A model generated the notes under the pieces. It did no database searches. It worked only from the letters and a program-made list of their open reading frames with translations, and was not told the origin of the DNA. The position numbers and the translations under genes were made by a program. 45,122 nt of DNA from assembly GCA_030680805.1 (NCBI GenBank), contig JAUXUK010000028.1:1-45122 (forward strand), read 5' to 3'. How positions within the stretch are numbered: position 1 is the first letter of the stretch; each line of letters begins with the position of its first letter. Origin of the DNA: Sulfuritalea sp. Its GTDB lineage: Bacteria; Pseudomonadota; Gammaproteobacteria; Burkholderiales; Rhodocyclaceae. Of the stretch, positions 7,991 through 18,200 are shown piece by piece.

Positions 7991-10162
7991 ATGACCCGCA
8001 AGATCCTCGTTACCAGCGCCCTGCCCTATGCCAACGGCGCGATCCACCTTGGCCACCTGGTCGAGTACATCCAGACCGACATCTGGACGCGCTTCCAGAA
8101 AATGCGCGGCCACGAATGCTGGTTCGTCTGCGCCGACGACACCCACGGCACGCCGATCATGCTGCGCGCCGAAAAGGAAGGCGTCACGCCGGAACAACTG
8201 ATTGCCCGCGTGCATGCCGAACACTCGCGCGACTTCGCCGGCTTCCATGTCGCCTTCGACAATTACCACACCACCCACTCGGACGAGACGCGGTACTATG
8301 CCGAAGACATCTTCGGCAAACTGAAGGCCGCCGGCCTGATCGAGGTGCGCTCGATCGAGCAGTACTACGATCCGGTCAAGCAGATGTTCCTGCCCGACCG
8401 CTTCATCAAGGGCGAGTGCCCCAAGTGCGGCGCGAAAGACCAGTACGGCGACGCCTGCGAATCCTGCGGCGCGGCGTACGCCCCGACCGACCTGAAGCAT
8501 CCCTACTCGGCGGTGTCCGGCGCCAAGCCGGTGTTGAAGTCTTCCGACCACTATTTCTTCAAGCTCTCCGACCCGCGCTGCCAGGCTTTCCTGCGCCAGT
8601 GGACGCAACACGAAGCGCGCCTGCAGCCCGAGGCCGCCAACAAGCTGCAGGAATGGCTCGGGGCGCCGGGCGAGAACAAGCTCACCGACTGGGACATCTC
8701 GCGCGACGCGCCGTATTTCGGCTTCGAGATTCCAGGTGCGCCGGGAAAGTTCTTCTACGTCTGGCTCGACGCGCCGATCGGCTACATGGGTTCGTTCAAG
8801 AATTTCTGCACGAAGAAGGGGCTCGACTTCGACGAGTTCTGGGGCAAGGATTCGAAGGCCGAGCTCTACCACTTCATCGGCAAGGACATCCTCTACTTCC
8901 ACGCCCTGTTCTGGCCGGCCGAGCTGGAATTCGCCGGCTACCGCACGCCGACCAACGTGTTCGCCCACGGCTTCCTCACCGTCGACGGCGCCAAGATGTC
9001 GAAGTCGCGCGGCACCTTCATCACCGCCGAGTCCTACCTGACGCAGGGCCTCAACCCGGAATGGCTGCGCTACTACTTCGCCGCCAAGTTGAACGGCACG
9101 ATGGAAGACATCGACCTCAACCTCGACGACTTCACCCAGCGCGTCAATTCCGACCTGGTCGGCAAGTACATCAACATCGCCAGCCGCGCGGCGGGCTTCA
9201 TCGCCAAGCGCTTCGGCGGAACGCTGCTGCACGGCCACGTCGCCGAGCGTTTCCACGCCGATCTGCCCGGCATCATCGAGGCCGCCGAAGAAATCGCCGG
9301 CCTTTACGAAGCCCGCGATACGGCGCGTGCCCTGCGCCGCGTCATGGCCCTGGCCGACCAGATCAACCAGTACGTTGACAAGAACCAGCCCTGGACGCTG
9401 GCCAAGCAGGAAGGCCAGGAAGCCAAACTGCATGAGGTCTGCTCGCTGCTGATCAACGCCTTCCGCCTGCTGACCATCTACCTCAAGCCGGTGCTGCCGA
9501 AACTGGCGCAACGCGCCGATGAATTCCTCAACGTCGCGCCGCTGCACTGGACGGACGCCGAGTACCTGCTGCCGCCGGCGCACCTGATCAATCCCTACGA
9601 GCACCTGATGCAGCGCATCGACCCGAAGCAGATCGAGGCGCTGGTTGCCGCCAACCGCGAATCGCTGGAGCCGACTGTGGCCCCCATCGCCGTATCGCCA
9701 GCGCCGAGTTTTGCCGAACCGCACTCGCCGCAGCGGCATGCGCAGCATCAGCAGGCGACCGCTGCCCCCCCTCCCCAACCCTCCCCCGCGAGGGGGGAGG
9801 GAGTCGGCGGCGGCGCATTCGCGCCGGTGATCGGGATTGACGACTTCGCCAGGATCGACCTGCGCGTCGCGCGCATCGCCGACGCGCAGCACGTCGAAGG
9901 CGCCGACAAGCTGATCCGCCTGACGCTCGATCTGGGCGACGGCGGCACGCGCAATGTCTTCGCCGGCATCAAGTCGGCCTACGATCCGGCGCAGCTGGTC
10001 GGCCGCCTGACGGTGATGGTGGCGAACCTCGCGCCGCGCAAGATGAAATTCGGCCTATCCGAAGGCATGGTGCTCGCCGCCTCGGATGCCGACGGCAAGT
10101 CGCCCGGCCTTTTCCTGCTCTCGCCCGACAGCGGCGCACAGCCGGGCATGCGGGTGAAGTAG
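7991..10162 (+). CDS. metG: Methionyl-tRNA synthetase
   Basis: A class I aminoacyl-tRNA synthetase of 723 residues that charges both tRNA-Met species. The HIGH motif reads HLGH (about residues 19-22), the zinc knuckle CPKCG...CESCG is in the connective domain, and the KMSKS loop is [11 protein letters not shown]-terminal EMAP/Trbp111-type tRNA-binding domain starts near residue 612 ([14 protein letters not shown]). The linker before it (about 559-612) is unusually long and low in complexity, and carries two repeat-derived stretches (9686-9714 and 9764-9801). A GGAAAG Shine-Dalgarno lies 8 nt before the ATG. The acylphosphatase gene overlaps its stop by one base. Confidence 0.97.
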   Translation: MTRKILVTSALPYANGAIHLGHLVEYIQTDIWTRFQKMRGHECWFVCADDTHGTPIMLRAEKEGVTPEQLIARVHAEHSRDFAGFHVAFDNYHTTHSDETRYYAEDIFGKLKAAGLIEVRSIEQYYDPVKQMFLPDRFIKGECPKCGAKDQYGDACESCGAAYAPTDLKHPYSAVSGAKPVLKSSDHYFFKLSDPRCQAFLRQWTQHEARLQPEAANKLQEWLGAPGENKLTDWDISRDAPYFGFEIPGAPGKFFYVWLDAPIGYMGSFKNFCTKKGLDFDEFWGKDSKAELYHFIGKDILYFHALFWPAELEFAGYRTPTNVFAHGFLTVDGAKMSKSRGTFITAESYLTQGLNPEWLRYYFAAKLNGTMEDIDLNLDDFTQRVNSDLVGKYINIASRAAGFIAKRFGGTLLHGHVAERFHADLPGIIEAAEEIAGLYEARDTARALRRVMALADQINQYVDKNQPWTLAKQEGQEAKLHEVCSLLINAFRLLTIYLKPVLPKLAQRADEFLNVAPLHWTDAEYLLPPAHLINPYEHLMQRIDPKQIEALVAANRESLEPTVAPIAVSPAPSFAEPHSPQRHAQHQQATAAPPPQPSPARGEGVGGGAFAPVIGIDDFARIDLRVARIADAQHVEGADKLIRLTLDLGDGGTRNVFAGIKSAYDPAQLVGRLTVMVANLAPRKMKFGLSEGMVLAASDADGKSPGLFLLSPDSGAQPGMRVK
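9764..9801. repeat. GC-rich palindromic repeat inside the metG linker
   Basis: Bases 9779-9801 form a CCCTCCCCC-GCGA-GGGGGAGGG type hairpin preceded by a C-rich run. It is translated in frame as a Pro-rich stretch followed by ARGEGVGGG. It sits 50 bp after a copy of the approximately 30-bp dispersed motif. The linker position tolerates insertions, so the synthetase is probably unaffected. Confidence 0.6.
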
Positions 10163-10434
10163 TGGACGTTCGCCGGCTGGTCATCACCGGCCTGGTGCAG
10201 GGCGTCGGCTTCCGTTACGCGATGCTGGCGCACGCCCGCCTGCTGGGCGTCAACGGCTGGGTGCGCAACCGACGCGACGGCAGCGTCGAGGCCGTGATCT
10301 CAGGCGACGCGGGGCAGCTCGAGGCGATGCTGGACTGGAGCCGCAGCGGGCCGGCCGGCGCCGCAGTCGACAATGTCATGATCGAAACCGTCAGCGGCGA
10401 CTACCGGGATTTCGAACTGCGGCCGACCGCCTGA
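10162..10434 (+). CDS. acyP: Acylphosphatase
   Basis: A 90-residue acylphosphatase that hydrolyses carboxyl-phosphate bonds. The substrate-binding P-loop with its arginine (GLVQGVGFRYA, Arg18 region) and the GWVRNRRDGSVEAV strand carrying the catalytic asparagine are both present. It starts with GTG overlapping the metG stop by one base, so it is coupled to metG. Cellular substrates in bacteria are poorly known. Confidence 0.92.
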   Translation: MDVRRLVITGLVQGVGFRYAMLAHARLLGVNGWVRNRRDGSVEAVISGDAGQLEAMLDWSRSGPAGAAVDNVMIETVSGDYRDFELRPTA

Positions 10435-10501
10435 AATGCGGCGATTCGTGCGCCTGCTCGTGTAGTGTTGCATTCTTGATGGAACACTGAAAAAGGCGCC
10501 C

Positions 10502-10576
10502 GTCATTCCCGGGAAAGCGGGAATCCAGCGGCGTTCATGGAAAAAGCACTGGGTTCCCGCTTTCGCGGGAATGACG
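10502..10576. repeat. NIME-like element with two dRS3-type inverted repeats
   Basis: Two 20-bp units with the exact or near-exact ATTCCC-N8-GGGAAT layout (10505-10524 and 10553-10572) face each other across about 28 bp. The outer ends, CGTCATTCCC and GGGAATGACG, are complementary, so the whole unit can fold into one long hairpin. It lies between the convergent acyP and DUF3108 genes and could terminate transcription from both sides. Confidence 0.8.
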
Positions 10577-10617
10577 AAACTTGATTCATAAGTCGCCCTT
10601 AGCCTGCTAACACTACC

Positions 10618-11646
10618 CTAGTTCGAATCAAGCGACACCACCACCTGCTCGGTGACAACGCCGAGCCGGTCGACATGGCGCATTTTGGCAGGCAGGTAGC
10701 GCCTGTCGGGGATCAGCCACAGTTCAATGGTTTCGGCGCTGCCTGCGGTGGAAAAAACCAGTTTCATTGCCTGCACATCCCCGAGGGACGGAATGGCAAG
10801 GGACTCGTATCCCGCAATGCTGTAGGAATAGAGGGCATTTTTCACGCCATCCGTGAGCCACAACTTGCCGCCGCTATTCGAGGGTGGCACCAGCATGAAC
10901 TGGTAGAGCAGGCTTTGCCGGTCCAGTATGCCGTCGGGCATGCGTCCGCTGCGCGCCCTGCCAGGAGGCGATGCCGGGCCAGCGGCAGCCTCCTTCAGCG
11001 AAATGAAGCGCTCGGGCAGCGCTCCCTGCATTTGAAAGACCAAAGGACTCAGGCCCTGCCGGTCGATTCGGCCCGAAATCTCCAGCTGCCAGGCTGTGTC
11101 CGGTGCGGCCTCGTCCGGCTTGGGCGTCTGTTTGATACTGACGCCGAACGACTGCTCATTCGTCGCCAGGTAGAGGTGTCGGCCCTTGCCCATCGGTTGC
11201 CGATCCGCGCCCGAGAATATTTCGAACTCGATGTCCACCCGCCTGGCGACGCCTGCCGGCCCCGATCGCGGCAGCCCCGCAGGCTGAGCCGCGGCCTCCG
11301 GCGCGGCGGCCGAGATGCGCGGTGCCGGTACAACAGTCGCGACTTCAGCCGCGATGTTCGGAACCCGTGGAGCTTTGACCTGGACTGAATCCTCAGCGGC
11401 GATCCTCACCTGCTGCGGCGCGGGCATTCCCTCGGGCAGGGTCGTTTCCTGTGCCTCGACAGGCGCCATGGATGTTGCCGCGGGAGCAAGCAGCCTGACC
11501 TGCAACGGGCCGCTGTGCGTGCTCGGCAATCCGGGCGGCAGCATGCCGAACCTCCACAGCACGGCCGCGTGCAGCGACAGCGAGATGGCCAGGGCAATCG
11601 GGAATCGGCGATTTTCGGCTCGGCGGCCGCTCGCGTTGTTCGTCAT
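10618..11646 (-). CDS. DUF3108 domain protein with N-terminal membrane anchor
   Basis: A 342-residue protein. A short basic N-terminus precedes one membrane segment (about residues 17-38, IALAISLSLHAAVLW). A Pro/Ala-rich stretch to about residue 130 looks like a periplasmic linker. The rest matches DUF3108, with FEIFSGADRQPMGKG, LSPLVFQMQG and the C-terminal ETIELWLIPDRRYLPAKMRHVDR. The N-terminal layout resembles TonB-like anchored proteins. Members are envelope proteins of unknown function, common in betaproteobacteria. It faces acyP across the NIME-like element, and the lipoprotein gene upstream may share its transcript. Confidence 0.8.
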   Translation of the reverse strand: MTNNASGRRAENRRFPIALAISLSLHAAVLWRFGMLPPGLPSTHSGPLQVRLLAPAATSMAPVEAQETTLPEGMPAPQQVRIAAEDSVQVKAPRVPNIAAEVATVVPAPRISAAAPEAAAQPAGLPRSGPAGVARRVDIEFEIFSGADRQPMGKGRHLYLATNEQSFGVSIKQTPKPDEAAPDTAWQLEISGRIDRQGLSPLVFQMQGALPERFISLKEAAAGPASPPGRARSGRMPDGILDRQSLLYQFMLVPPSNSGGKLWLTDGVKNALYSYSIAGYESLAIPSLGDVQAMKLVFSTAGSAETIELWLIPDRRYLPAKMRHVDRLGVVTEQVVVSLDSN

Positions 11647-11745
11647 ACGTGGATGCTACCCGAGCAAGAGCGCTACGGCAGCCCGTTCGTGTCGAGCAGC
11701 GATCGGCCGTACAGTGTCCCGCATGGGCAATCCCGGCGCCGGCTA

Positions 11746-12159
11746 TTACTTGGCGGTAAAGCCGGCGAACTTGGCCGAGGCGACGCCTTCCTGCAGGATT
11801 TGCGCTTCAAACGTCCAGGCGAATTTCGGTTCCAGGTTGTCCACAGTGGCAATGCTGGTGCCGATCTCGACACCCTTTTTGTTGAAAAGCGTGAATGTCG
11901 CCGTGGCGAGCTTGATCGTTTGTTGCGAGGTGTTGCTGATGCTGCCCTTCAGCACGGGCTTCCCCGCCTGGTTCTTCGCGATCTTGAACTCAAGCAGCGT
12001 TAGCGCCTCCGGGTTCACCGGCGGGGGTGCCACTGCTATGGGCTTTGCTACCGCAGGTACCGCGGCCGGCGGGGCATCCTCCTTCGCGCAGCCGCTCCCC
12101 AGCATTAGAACGGCAGTCGCCAGCAGGATCGGACGGAGGGACGCAGCGCTTTTTTTCAT
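11746..12159 (-). CDS. Small predicted lipoprotein with FxLYD-like domain
   Basis: A 137-residue exported protein. The start at 12159 has an AGAAGG Shine-Dalgarno 7 nt upstream. The N-terminus has KK, a hydrophobic stretch (PILLATAVLMLG) and a lipobox-like GSGC, although the -3 residue is not the usual leucine. After a Pro/Ala linker, residues 60-135 resemble the FxLYD beta-sandwich domain: GSISNTSQQTIKLATATFTLFNKKG and LEPKFAWTFEAQ. Function is unknown; it is probably an envelope lipoprotein. It lies 126 nt downstream of pilY1, with a strong hairpin between them. Confidence 0.7.
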   Translation of the reverse strand: MKKSAASLRPILLATAVLMLGSGCAKEDAPPAAVPAVAKPIAVAPPPVNPEALTLLEFKIAKNQAGKPVLKGSISNTSQQTIKLATATFTLFNKKGVEIGTSIATVDNLEPKFAWTFEAQILQEGVASAKFAGFTAK

Positions 12160-12218
12160 CGTCGTGCCTTCTAAACAGTGATCGCCGGAATGTTTCATGT
12201 TCGACCCGCCCCACCAAG

Positions 12219-12248
12219 AACAGCGGCACCGTTGCGGGTGCCGCTGTT
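12219..12248 (-). terminator. Perfect hairpin downstream of pilY1
   Basis: AACAGCGGCACC and GGTGCCGCTGTT form a perfect 12-bp stem with a 6-nt loop, 38 bp after the pilY1 stop codon. There is no strong T-run, so it could be a weak intrinsic terminator or an mRNA 3'-end stabiliser. Confidence 0.55.
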
Positions 12249-12285
12249 GACTACGGTTGCGGATGAGTACTCAGCTACGCAGCGC

Positions 12286-15200
12286 TTACTCCCTGATCAG
12301 TTCGCGCCATGAGGTACGCCGCGAGATCGATGCGCCGGGCGGCAATGACGGCAGCTTGATCGAGATACCGCCGCCGGCCAGACCCGAAAGCGCCACCAGT
12401 TTGCCCGACGCTGTCATCAACAGGATGGGGCTTGACGCGAGCTGGTTGGCCAGCCGTTTGCCCACAACCCGCTTTGTCAAGGGCGAGGTCGAGGTTGCAC
12501 CTATCGCCGAGCCCGACAGGTAGTTGAGGTCGTACTGGTAACTCGACCCACCCACCTCGCATGCCTCGACGCTGGGCACGTTGGTATTGATGACCAGCGC
12601 GCCCAGGCCAAGCGCCGGATCGGTATTGGCGCGTTCCGACGTGGTGATCAGGTCGAAGAACCAGCCATTGTCCGTGGCGAAATTGACCGGATTGGCGGTC
12701 GCGGTACGCACCAGTTCCCCGGGGCTGCAGATGTTGGTCGACGTACCGGCGGGACAAGTCTCCTCGGTATGAATCTGACGCACAAACCCTGCCGTGCTGG
12801 TCCCGGTCAATCGCGGCGAGCCGCCCGGGTTGGCAAAGATCGCCGTTGCCGCGGTACCGCCCGTCACGCGCGAATCCTTCATCGCATACACGGACTGCGT
12901 GTTGGTATCGGTCGCATCGGACAGGGCCAGATAGCTGCCGGTGCCGACAATGACCATCTTCTCCCCGGTGGTCGGGATCGACGTCACCATCGGCTTGGTG
13001 GTGATCGGCTGCGGGTTGCCCGCGCCGTCCTTCAGCGTGGCCATGAGTTGCGCATCGAAACCGGTGGCGCCGAGATTGTTGTTCACATCGAAACGCCAGA
13101 GGTTGCCCAGCAGATCGCCGCCATACACCGCCTCGATCGTATTGTCCGAGTCCGGGCTGATCACCTGGGCGGTAATCTTCGCCAGGCCGCTCGGGGTGGT
13201 GGTATCGCCTTCCCCGGTCGAGATGCTTCTGATCAGCGAGCCGGTCACCGCGTCGAGCACGAACAGCCGCCCCACGCCGTCACCGCCCACGCCATCCTCG
13301 TTGGGGATGTTGTTGTAGCCGGAGGGGACGATTACCACCCAGGTACCGTCCAACAGCTTGGCAATCTGGGGGGTACCGAATGTATATCCGAGATTGGCAT
13401 CGGTGAATTCCCAGAGCGCTTTCGGGCTGGCGGGATCGGTAATGTCCAGCGCATAGTAGCCGCGTCCGCCGCGTCCCAGGCCGCCGACCAGGATCGTCTT
13501 CCATACCGCCGTGCCCAGGGTGCAGTCGGTGGTACAGATATCGCCGCTGACAGGGCTGCCATCGACATAGTAACGATGCTTGTCCTTGTACTTCTTGTCG
13601 GCAAGCTTGTACAGATGCGGGAACACCATGGTCGGAATATAGGTCCAGATCTCCTGCCCGATGAGGGTATCCGCCGCCACGGCCGCCTCCGATGCAGCCA
13701 CGGCCGCGGCCGCAGCCGTCGCCAGTGCCGCGTTCGATTGATCCAGCTGTGCGGCATTGACTGCGGTTGCCGCCGCTTCGACCAGGAGTTCCGTTGCGAC
13801 ACTGCCCTTGGCGCGGAAGGCGTGCAACATGCCGTCGTTGGCGCCGGCATAGAGCGTCGCAATCCGATTCGCCTGGGCGGCGATGAAGGCGGTGTAGCCG
13901 GGATCGGCGTAGTTGTATTGCGGCTTGTTCACATACACCACCTGGGCATTGACCAGATCGCCCAGCACGTGCGTGCGTTGCCGGTAATACTTGGTGTTGC
14001 TGGTCTCGGCGCCTTCGTTGCTGCGATCGCCCATCAGGTAGTTGACCAGGTTGGCGCCCGCGGCATGGGCGGCATCCTGATCGGTCACCGACAGGCAGAT
14101 GCTCGCCGACGCGCAGAGGTATTGCGTCAGCCCGTTCGGCGCGGTGGAAATGTGCGGCGACAGGAAGTAGCTGTTGGCGGCGAAATTCGTGCTGTTGAAC
14201 GCCTTCAGCTTGGTGGTCGGAACCGTGTTGTCGAAGGTCCAGATGGCTCGACTGGTCCACAGCTTGTTGTCCAGCTTGGCCTGCGCCGACCAGTCGGTAG
14301 CGGTGGAGGCTTCGGCGGTGATCGGGTTGATCTGCTTCCGCACCAGCTCGCCGGTCCATTCCAGGGTCGTGTAGTTGCTGTTGAAGAAGTAGTTGTCGCC
14401 CTGCTTGATGCTGGCATTGCTGGCCGTCGGCGAAGCGCCGGAACCGCCGGTCGCCGCGACTCCCGCCAGGGCGGAGGCAATGCTGGTCGACAGCGAGGTG
14501 GGGTCGGTCGCGCTGAAATAGGCGCCGTGCCCGTTGATCCCGGCATGCCAGAGGTCGTCGATGGTGGTCTGTTCGTCACTGACCGGAATCGGCCAGTTGC
14601 ACAGGTTTGTCGACTGCCATGCGCAAACGCCGCTGGCCGGATTCGCCGCGATGCCGTTGTCCGGCAGGTAAGGCGCGACGCCCTTCACGGTATAGAAATC
14701 ACCGCTGGTGTCCGTCGGATAGGTGCTCGAATACTGCATGTAACCCGAGGCGCCGAGACCGAGCGTGAAGGTCGTCATGTGTTGCGCGGAGTTGGGGTCA
14801 TTGGGCGTCGTCGGCACGTTGTTCATGGCGTTGGTTGCCGAACACAGCACGCCCTGAAGCCCTGTCGCCGGAATGACTGCTCCGGAACAGTTGTTCAGCG
14901 CATTGGTGCGCAAGTCGGTCTTGTAGTAGTAGGCGGCAACGTCAGCCAGCGTGTTGCTTGTCCCCGTCCCGTCGTCGGCACAGGTCTTGGTCTCCCAGAG
15001 CGGCGAGGTCGGCGACACGGGGTTGCAGCCGCGAACCGTTGCCGTCGACGTTACCGGGTTGCACCGGCTCCAGAGGTAGAGGGGCGCCACCGGGGTGACC
15101 GTCGCAACGCAGGTGGCCGGATCAACCGGAATCGGGTCGGTGTTGGTGGCCGCGGGTTTGACGCAGGTGGTTTGCACCCCGGTCGCGGTGTTGTCGGTGA

Positions 15201-18200
15201 CCGTCGGGTTGGCAGTCCACGTGCAGGAGGGCACGGCAACCGCGTTGCCGACCGGGAAGGTGGCGTTATAGACCGTGGTATCGGTCGAGCGGCACTCGAC
15301 GATCTGTCCGGTTGTCGCGTCATAGACCAGCGGAGCCGGCTCAGGCGTTCCCGACGTCACGCAGGAGGTGTTGAGTGGCGACGTGGTGACGGGAACCCAG
15401 CTGGTATCGGTCACCGGGCAGCTGACCGATTTCACATAGGCCGGACCGCTCGAAAGGGCAACCGGAACACAAGGCAAAGCCCCTCCCCCCGCCGTCCCTC
15501 CATTCACCGTCACTGGCGCCAGATAGGTGCAGGTAGTGATTTTGCGCGTGGTGACGGAGTTCGGCAGGTTGGTATCAACCGGCGTGGTGTCGCAGGTATT
15601 GACCGGAGTCAAGACCACCGGCGCGGCAGCCGACGGGAAAGCACCGGCGACGCAGAGCTTCTTCTGCAGCGTGGAATAAACCGTTCCATCGGTCGTTCCG
15701 GATTGTCCAGGCGCGTTTGCGGCCGGGCATGTGGCGTCGTCGACCAGGGTATCGACCCGGGTCGCGTTGTAGGCGCACTCGCGGCCTTGGACGTAGGTCG
15801 TCGCGTCGGTTCCCATCGGTGTCATCGGGTTTTGGTAGGTGCAGGTGCCGGCACCGACATCGCTCCAGCCAGTGGCCGAACCGTAGGTGCAGTTGACTCT
15901 CCCGCTGCCGGTGAAGTTGGGGCCGGCCTGCGCGTTCTTCTGGAGACAGGACGTCTGGTTGGGAAGCGTCGAGGACACACTGGCGCTGTAGGTGCAATCG
16001 ATAGCCGGGCCGGTATAGGGCGATACCGTTTGGCGATTGGCGTTACAGGTCACCGCATTCGAATTCGTGGTGGCCGAGCCCGAATACGCGCAACTGTGTG
16101 ACTGGAGAACGGTATAGACGGGCCCGGTCGACATCGGCGTATCGGTACAGTTGGCGACCGTCGGAGTCGTGGCGGCGGCGTAGCTACACGTCACCCCGGT
16201 GGCGGAGAAATTCGTCGTGTCCTGGGCAACCGTGGTGCAGGTACCCGCCATGACGTTGGTCGTCGTCGGTGTTGCCTGATAGGCGCAGGCGACGGTCTGC
16301 CCGCCGGTGTAGGACGGTCCGGCTTCCGCCGCATCCTTGGTGCATGAAGTCAACCCGGTTGCCACCACGCCCGTGCCGTAACCGCAGGTCGTGTATTGAT
16401 TGTAGGGTGGCCCGGCCGCTGATCCGGTCGGCGTGCAGGTGGCCAGATTGGTGGCGACAACGGCGGCTTGCCAGTTGCAGGCGACTGCCGGTCCGGCCCA
16501 CACTGTACCGTTGGTGGTGCCGGTCGATTGCGCCACCGGGGTACAGGTGGCCTGGTTCGTCGCAGTAGTCGCGGCCCCGGCGTTGTAGCTGCAGTCCGTT
16601 CTCGACGCCGAGGCTACCGGCGAGGGAACCACCCAGGTACAGCTCGCCTGATTTGTTGCCGTCGACGCGGGGGTGGCGTCGTAGGCACAGGCCACCGTGG
16701 TGTTCCACACCGAACCGTTGGTTGTGGCAGAGGCGGCGGCGGCGGCCGTACATGTGGTCTGGTTGGTGGTGGGGACCACTGCTTCGTAGCTGCACTCCGT
16801 TTTCGGCGACGACGCAGCCGGCGACGGCACCACCCAGGTGCAGGTCGCGAGATTTGACGTATTCGTCGGTGTGGCGTCGTAAGCACATGCCACCGTGGTG
16901 TTCCATACGGAACCGTTGGTCGTGGCAGAGGCGGCGGCGGCGGCCGTACATGTGGTCTGGTTGGTCGTGGGAACTACTGCTTCGTAGCTGCACTCGGTTT
17001 TCGGCGATGACGCGCTCGGAGACGGCACCACCCAGGTGCAGGTCGCGAGATTTGACGTGTTCGTCGGTGTAGCGTCGTAGGCACAGGCCACCGTGGTGTT
17101 CCACACCGAACCGTTGGTTGTGGCAGAAGCGGCGGCGGCGGCCGTACATGTGGTCTGGTTGGTGGTGGGGACCACGGCTTCGTAGCTGCACTCCGTCTTC
17201 GGCGACGAAGCGGCCGGCGACGGCACCACCCAGGTGCAGGTCGCGAGATTTGACGTGTTCGTCGGGGTGGCGTCGTAGGCACAGACGACCCGGTCGCCCG
17301 TGTAGGAAGGACCGGATTGATTGTTTGCCGTGCAGCTCGTCAGGTTTGAGACCGGCGCGGCCGCCGTGCCATAGGCACAAGTGGTGTACGAGGCGTACGG
17401 CGATGAACCCGAGGCGGCGCCGGTGGTGCAGGTACCCACCGCCGTGACAACCGCTGCCTCATACGCACATGTGGTAGCTAGCCCGACCGTGTAAACCGGG
17501 CCGGCGGAGGCGGTTGCCGTGGTACAGGACGCAAAGCCACCGGTAACAACGGGGGCTGCGTATTGGCATCGCCTGTTTCTGGTGTAGGTATCCACCTGCC
17601 CCGGAGTTACCGTACAGGAGGTGGTATCGGTCCATGCGGTGTCGTGCCAGGTATCGCCGCCATCGGTGGAGACATTGTCCATGACCTGCAACTGCCGGGT
17701 GGTCTTTTGCAGGGTGAACGTGCTTTTCTGCAAAGGCGATATCGTCCGGGTTATGTTGTAGACGTTCTTGTCTACCAGCCGGGTGTTTCGGGTGACGTTG
17801 TAGACGTTCTTGTCGACCAGTTGGGTGTTTCGGGTGACGTTGTAGACGTTCTTGTCGACCAGCCGGGTGTTTCGGGTGACGTTGTAGACGTTCCTGTCGA
17901 CCAGTCGGGTGTTTCGGGTGACGTTGTAGATGGTCTTATCCAGGGGCGTCGTCACCTTGGTGAGCTGGTAGGTGTAACTCTCCAGCGGCCGCGTGGTCGA
18001 CTGAATGAAAGTTTCGTTCTTCTGCAACTGCCTCGTGGTGTCGATCAGGTCGTAGGACTTGCTTATCAGGTTGTACGTATCCTTGGTGAGCGGCGTGGTG
18101 CGGGTCCGCAGTTGCGTGGTCTGCAGCTGCCAGGGCCAGGTGGTCGTGGTCACCGACGAGTCCGTGAGCTGGCGGGAGGTGACTTGCTGCTGCCGCGTCC

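Noticed and set aside
7940-9892. A 650-codon open frame antisense to metG
   Set aside because: No recognisable domain, and metG is certain on the other strand.
12769-16101. A 1110-codon open frame on the plus strand
   Set aside because: It is antisense to the PilY1 repeat and propeller regions; its composition (Gly, Arg, Val, Ile-rich, no domain) is that of a shadow frame.
17755-17922. CRISPR-like regular repeats
   Set aside because: The 42-bp units are contiguous without spacers and stay in the pilY1 reading frame.
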